Part shown: one piece after another, positions 62,203 through 64,000 of the stretch
Layout: every line of letters starts with the position of its first letter
Position numbering within the stretch: the stretch's first letter is position 1
Origin: Psychrobacter arenosus
GTDB taxonomy: Bacteria > Pseudomonadota > Gammaproteobacteria > Pseudomonadales > Moraxellaceae
NCBI RefSeq assembly: GCF_904848165.1
Contig: NZ_LR884459.1
Span: 3,410,001-3,474,000, forward strand
DNA length: 64,000 nucleotides
Direction of reading: 5' to 3'
Notes under the pieces: generated by a model
Told to the model about the DNA's origin: nothing
Seen by the model: only the letters and a program-made list of their open reading frames with translations
The model's database searches: none
Made by a program: the position numbers and the translations under genes

Positions 62203-64000
62203 TATGAGTATCCTCTGAATTTAGATTAAGACCTTGCATCATAATTTTTAACATCTGATCTTCATGCGCTTGAATCATCTCTTTATTCCATATTGCTTTC
62301 TTATTTTTAATGCAATCAATCATTCTGGATAATTTTAAGCTATCAATGTGCCCACTATCTAAAAAGTACTTTACTTTGACATCAGGCATATCATTGCTCA
62401 CACGAGAGTTAAGACTATGACTGATTAAACATAAATTGCCAAATGAATGAAGAAGCGTATCTTCTGAGTCCTTATCATTAATGAACAATTTGTCATCCCG
62501 CTTATTTTGCGGATAAAAATGCTCTACAGAACTTCGAGCAGTAAACGTAAAGTCGCTATTTTTATCTTCTAACCAAAGCAAATAATCTAAGTAATTAAAT
62601 ACAAAAATATTACGGATTTTACCGTATCTGAGGTACTGCTTTATCTTGATACATAGCTTATCAGGACTCAAGTTATCATCAGTCTGTTTGAATGATACCT
62701 TGTTGAAATCCAAGGTTTGATAAATAATTTGATGATAATCATCTGGCTCATCAGTCAAATAACGTCTCAACATAAAGGCTCTAGCTAGACCCTCTAAGTG
62801 GTTTATATAAGCTGCTCCATCAAGCCCCGTGTCATCATGCTTGTAATGAGAAAAAGAATAATATAAAACGGCATTAAGCCAATGCTTATAGTTTGTAGTA
62901 GGGGTAGAGACATGAAAAGCACTTTGCAACATCACTAACTTATTATTGTCATTCTCAAAGCTATTTTTATAATAACTATTCTTTTTATCTTCACCTTTAA
63001 CCAGTTTGTTAAGTGTCCATTGTCCTTTGGTGTCTTGTGTATTGCGCTTTATTATAAAGTGGTCAAAGATAAATTTGCTTTTAAGCAAAGCATAGACAAA
63101 GGTTTTAACTTGAGACAAAGGGGTTATCTTATCTTTGGTTTGTAAGCTATGACCATCGTTTGAGGTGCCAACAGTTTCTAAATTTGACGGATTTAAAATA
63201 TAGGTTTCAAATTGGGTCAGAAGCTGCTTATCATCAAGTGCAATGTCCTCTTGATATGAAGACTGTATGTTAATCATGATTCTTAAAACATGTAGAAGAA
63301 AACCTGAGAAGTTAATTAAGCTATAGTAGGTTTCACCATCATCATCTTCTTTATCAGTTGTATCGCTAGGGTCAGGTGGAGTGATAAAGTTATCGTCAAG
63401 AATGTCGTAAAGAGAAGGAAGAACTTTTGCATCATTATTTTGAAGATTATCATCGCAGTTAGAATGTTGCTCATTATCTGGTAAAGAGATTTTTGCAACA
63501 TCAGATTCCCTATATATCTTTAGTAGTTGATCAAAATCTTCAGGTTTAAAAAGGGTTAAATTATCTGAAAATAATTTGAAACGCAGAGTAGGGTTGAAGC
63601 CATACTGTACGTATTTGTTCATATTAGCGCAGGCTTCCCAAACATTATGAATCAATGCTTTAGCTAGTCGTTTGTCCGCAAGTGCTATCTCATTTTCGTC
63701 TGCTTTCTCAACTACTGATAATAATCGCGCTTTGATGATTTCGTGCTTTTCTAATTGCTCGCCTCGGTTATTCATGACTTCAAAATAATGGTTTAAATCC
63801 GTTTCATCAGGCACAGGCACACGAGCAATTTGTACATATTGAAATAGATAATCGCAAAACTCTTGAATGGTTGTATTAGATGGTTGGCTCTCATTATCAG
63901 GAGTAATAAATTTACTTTTCATTACTTCGCTAATAGACTTATAACCGTTGATAATAGCAGGATTTAGTTTGTCTTTATAAATGTGCTCATAGGTTTCTAG
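62195..64000 (-). CDS. DUF262/DUF1524 (GmrSD-like) protein, N-terminus beyond the window
   Basis: Partial gene. The first in-window ATG is at 63922, but the frame stays open upstream to the window edge (reading ETYEHIYKDKLNPAIINGYK before that Met). So the real start, with the DUF262 ParB-like N-terminal domain, is outside. Inside are the end of DUF262 (EVMNNRGEQLEKHEIIKARL, about 29 bases from the 63922 Met) and a C-terminal DUF1524 HNH-type nuclease motif VEHFYPQNKRDD with SFGNLCLISHSLNSRVSND. GmrSD-type proteins cut modified DNA. Its placement just before hsdR, with an eight-base overlap, suggests it is part of the restriction operon. Confidence 0.82.
   Translation of the reverse strand, partial: LETYEHIYKDKLNPAIINGYKSISEVMKSKFITPDNESQPSNTTIQEFCDYLFQYVQIARVPVPDETDLNHYFEVMNNRGEQLEKHEIIKARLLSVVEKADENEIALADKRLAKALIHNVWEACANMNKYVQYGFNPTLRFKLFSDNLTLFKPEDFDQLLKIYRESDVAKISLPDNEQHSNCDDNLQNNDAKVLPSLYDILDDNFITPPDPSDTTDKEDDDGETYYSLINFSGFLLHVLRIMINIQSSYQEDIALDDKQLLTQFETYILNPSNLETVGTSNDGHSLQTKDKITPLSQVKTFVYALLKSKFIFDHFIIKRNTQDTKGQWTLNKLVKGEDKKNSYYKNSFENDNNKLVMLQSAFHVSTPTTNYKHWLNAVLYYSFSHYKHDDTGLDGAAYINHLEGLARAFMLRRYLTDEPDDYHQIIYQTLDFNKVSFKQTDDNLSPDKLCIKIKQYLRYGKIRNIFVFNYLDYLLWLEDKNSDFTFTARSSVEHFYPQNKRDDKLFINDKDSEDTLLHSFGNLCLISHSLNSRVSNDMPDVKVKYFLDSGHIDSLKLSRMIDCIKNKKAIWNKEMIQAHEDQMLKIMMQGLNLNSEDTHNE

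Overview
The window looks like a chromosomal stretch of a gammaproteobacterium. The best guess is Moraxellaceae, probably Psychrobacter: it is moderately AT-rich, has a near-textbook RluF, an otsA/otsB pair, a BASS symporter, and strong AAGGAG-type ribosome binding sites. The genus is inferred from protein style and was not tested by a search.

Layout. (1) 0.1-8.0 kb, plus strand: an acyl-CoA cluster with three AMP-forming ligases, a thiolase and an AtoE-type short-chain fatty-acid carrier. It probably imports and activates an unknown organic acid. (2) 8.2-14.4 kb, minus strand: a tightly packed run of glycosyltransferase, methyltransferase, PIG-L deacetylase and acyl-CoA-dehydrogenase-like protein, followed upstream by otsA and otsB. 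A divergent bile-acid/sodium-type symporter follows. (3) 16.0-22.0 kb, minus strand: an operon of a WYL regulator, a small hydrophobic DUF697-like protein, a dynamin-like GTPase, a second TRAFAC-type GTPase, and a protein whose C-terminus can be read in two frames across an A10 tract. (4) 22.2-30.3 kb: a complete type I restriction-modification system (hsdR, hsdM, hsdS) with a small secreted protein between hsdR and hsdM. (5) 30.6-36.2 kb: a WYL-type regulator lacking its WYL domain, then an operon of AAA+ ATPase, a 430-residue amphipathic helical protein, a MotA/TolQ-like protein with a long coiled-coil tail, and a MotB/OmpA-like protein. The last two resemble ZorA and ZorB of Zorya anti-phage systems, but the partners differ from the Zorya partners I know. 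This is my leading candidate for an undescribed system. A WG-repeat secreted protein and housekeeping rluF close the island.

(6) 38.8-43.8 kb: three leucine-rich-repeat genes sharing an N-terminal motif, a decayed fourth copy and an IS630-family relic. (7) From 43.86 kb to beyond the right edge: apparently one integrated element. Its left boundary is a 46-bp copy of the 3' end of tRNA-Gly(GCC), with the original tRNA terminator outside it. Inside are a small unknown gene, an AlbA_2/Schlafen-type regulator carrying a 10-bp tandem repeat, and two very large tyrosine-recombinase-family proteins. Cargo on the minus strand is a helicase-nuclease fusion with a 705-residue partner (possible new defence pair) and the distal part of a second type I restriction operon (DUF262/DUF1524 protein, HsdR, YgjP-type metallopeptidase, small protein). 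The hsdM and hsdS of that operon are not in the window.

Taken together, about 16-36 kb and 44-64 kb are two defence-rich accessory regions separated by rluF and the repeat-protein region. No CRISPR array, rRNA or complete tRNA was seen.
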